Source of the DNA: SOIA01 sp050116035
Lineage (GTDB): Bacteria; Acidobacteriota; Aminicenantia; Aminicenantales; Aminicenantaceae
Direction of reading: 5' to 3'
DNA: 5,784 nucleotides
NCBI GenBank assembly: GCA_050116035.1
Contig: JASFPJ010000229.1
Span: forward strand, 1-5,784
Shown here: in pieces, positions 5,261-5,784 of the stretch
Layout: each line of letters opens with the position of its first letter
How positions within the stretch are numbered: the first letter of the stretch is position 1
Notes under the pieces: model-generated
The model's database searches: none
Told to the model about the DNA's origin: nothing
Seen by the model: the letters and a program-made list of their open reading frames with translations, nothing else
Position numbers and translations under genes: made by a program

Positions 5261-5784
5261 ATGGCATCCTTAGGGCAGGACCTCAAGAGAGAAAGGGAAC
5301 TCAGGGGGATTTCTCTTGAAGAAATCTCAAACTCGACCAAAATCAGCCTGAAGCAGCTTGAAGCACTCGAACAAGACCGTCTCGATGACCTTCCTGGTGA
5401 ATTTTTCATCAAAGCCATCCTCAAAGCGTACGCAAACTCCATTGGGCTGGAAGAAGACACTGTCATGAACAAGTATTATGAAGAATCGCTCTTGCAGGAG
5501 CCATCTCCCGAATCTAAACATCATACAGAAAAAGTCAAGCCGCCACTCCCGAAAAAAATAATCGGCACCGCTGTTCTTGTTGTACTTTCCATAATCATCC
5601 TTATCTTTGTCTTCTTGACCTCCTGGGAAAAAAGAACTCCTATCCCTCAGGAAGAGATTAAGCCCTGGGCCCTTCTTCAAAAAAAGACCCCGATTTCTTT
5701 TTCTGAAATTGACCCTTCTGAGCCATCAGTGATTGAGGGCGAAAAGCTGGCACTTGAAATCTCATTCACTGAAGAAACATGGCT
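5261..5784 (+). CDS. rodZ: RodZ-like cytoskeletal membrane protein (HTH_25), C-terminus cut by the right edge
   Basis: RodZ links the MreB cytoskeleton to the cell-wall elongation machinery. The 174 visible residues show the family order. A cytoplasmic HTH_25 domain covers about residues 4-66 (LGQDLKRERELRGISLEEIS, with KAYANSIGL at 55-63). A charged, proline-containing linker spans 67-99, and a single membrane helix about 100-120. A periplasmic part begins next and its LALEISFTEETW (163-174) resembles the start of the DUF4115 beta domain. The start at 5261 is preferred because the HTH domain begins at once and the promoter points there. An in-frame ATG at 5234 lies between the -35 and -10 boxes and could not be transcribed from this promoter. 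No Shine-Dalgarno site precedes either ATG, so a leaderless mRNA is likely. Relatives with the same HTH-TM layout exist, so the symbol is given with some caution. Confidence 0.82.
   Translation, partial: MASLGQDLKRERELRGISLEEISNSTKISLKQLEALEQDRLDDLPGEFFIKAILKAYANSIGLEEDTVMNKYYEESLLQEPSPESKHHTEKVKPPLPKKIIGTAVLVVLSIIILIFVFLTSWEKRTPIPQEEIKPWALLQKKTPISFSEIDPSEPSVIEGEKLALEISFTEETW

Noticed and set aside
5327..5680. Minus-strand ORF of 117 codons at the right side.
   Set aside because: It is a shadow of the rodZ-like gene, whose plus-strand frame shows clear HTH and membrane-helix domains.

Overview
This 5.8-kb window reads as ordinary chromosomal DNA from a Gram-negative-type bacterium. It is moderately AT-rich, tightly packed and carries small palindromic repeats. 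The gene set (FtsEX, a RodZ-type protein, endonuclease V, glutamate dehydrogenase and a probable DUF6677 membrane protein) together with the TGTCATTGCGA-type repeat points to an uncultured or deep-branching lineage. Acidobacteriota/Aminicenantes or Omnitrophota-like bacteria are my best guess. This is inferred from gene content only and the taxonomic call is weak.

Layout from left to right. A ferritin/rubrerythrin-like gene runs off the left edge on the minus strand (1-121). A plus-strand glutamate dehydrogenase gene follows (412-1656) with its own promoter and a strong Shine-Dalgarno site. The 410-bp gap after it holds two palindromic elements: a REPIN-like inverted repeat (1683-1773) and an 84-bp TGTCATTGCGA inverted repeat (1809-1892). 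Two small membrane-protein genes (2067-2441 and 2438-2617) overlap by ATGA. A strong extended -10 promoter then leads into a 32-codon ORF (2691-2789) that looks like the first ~20 codons of gatB, and this sits directly before ftsE (2792-3457). ftsX (about 3454-4353) overlaps ftsE and appears to lack an AUG start. The nfi gene (4389-5042, minus strand) converges on ftsX. A second repeat cluster (5118-5218) shares its core with the 1683-1773 element. A near-consensus promoter then drives a rodZ-like gene (5261 to the right edge), probably as a leaderless mRNA.

Functionally, ftsE and ftsX form one translationally coupled unit for the divisome ABC-type complex, and the rodZ-like gene also belongs to cell-shape control. 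Glutamate dehydrogenase, endonuclease V and the ferritin-like protein are independent metabolic, repair and iron or oxidative-stress genes. I saw no CRISPR array, tRNA, rRNA, prophage or defence system. The points that merit a second look are the gatB-like leader in front of ftsE, the non-AUG start of ftsX, the leaderless rodZ-type gene with its promoter beside a repeat, and the repeat families.
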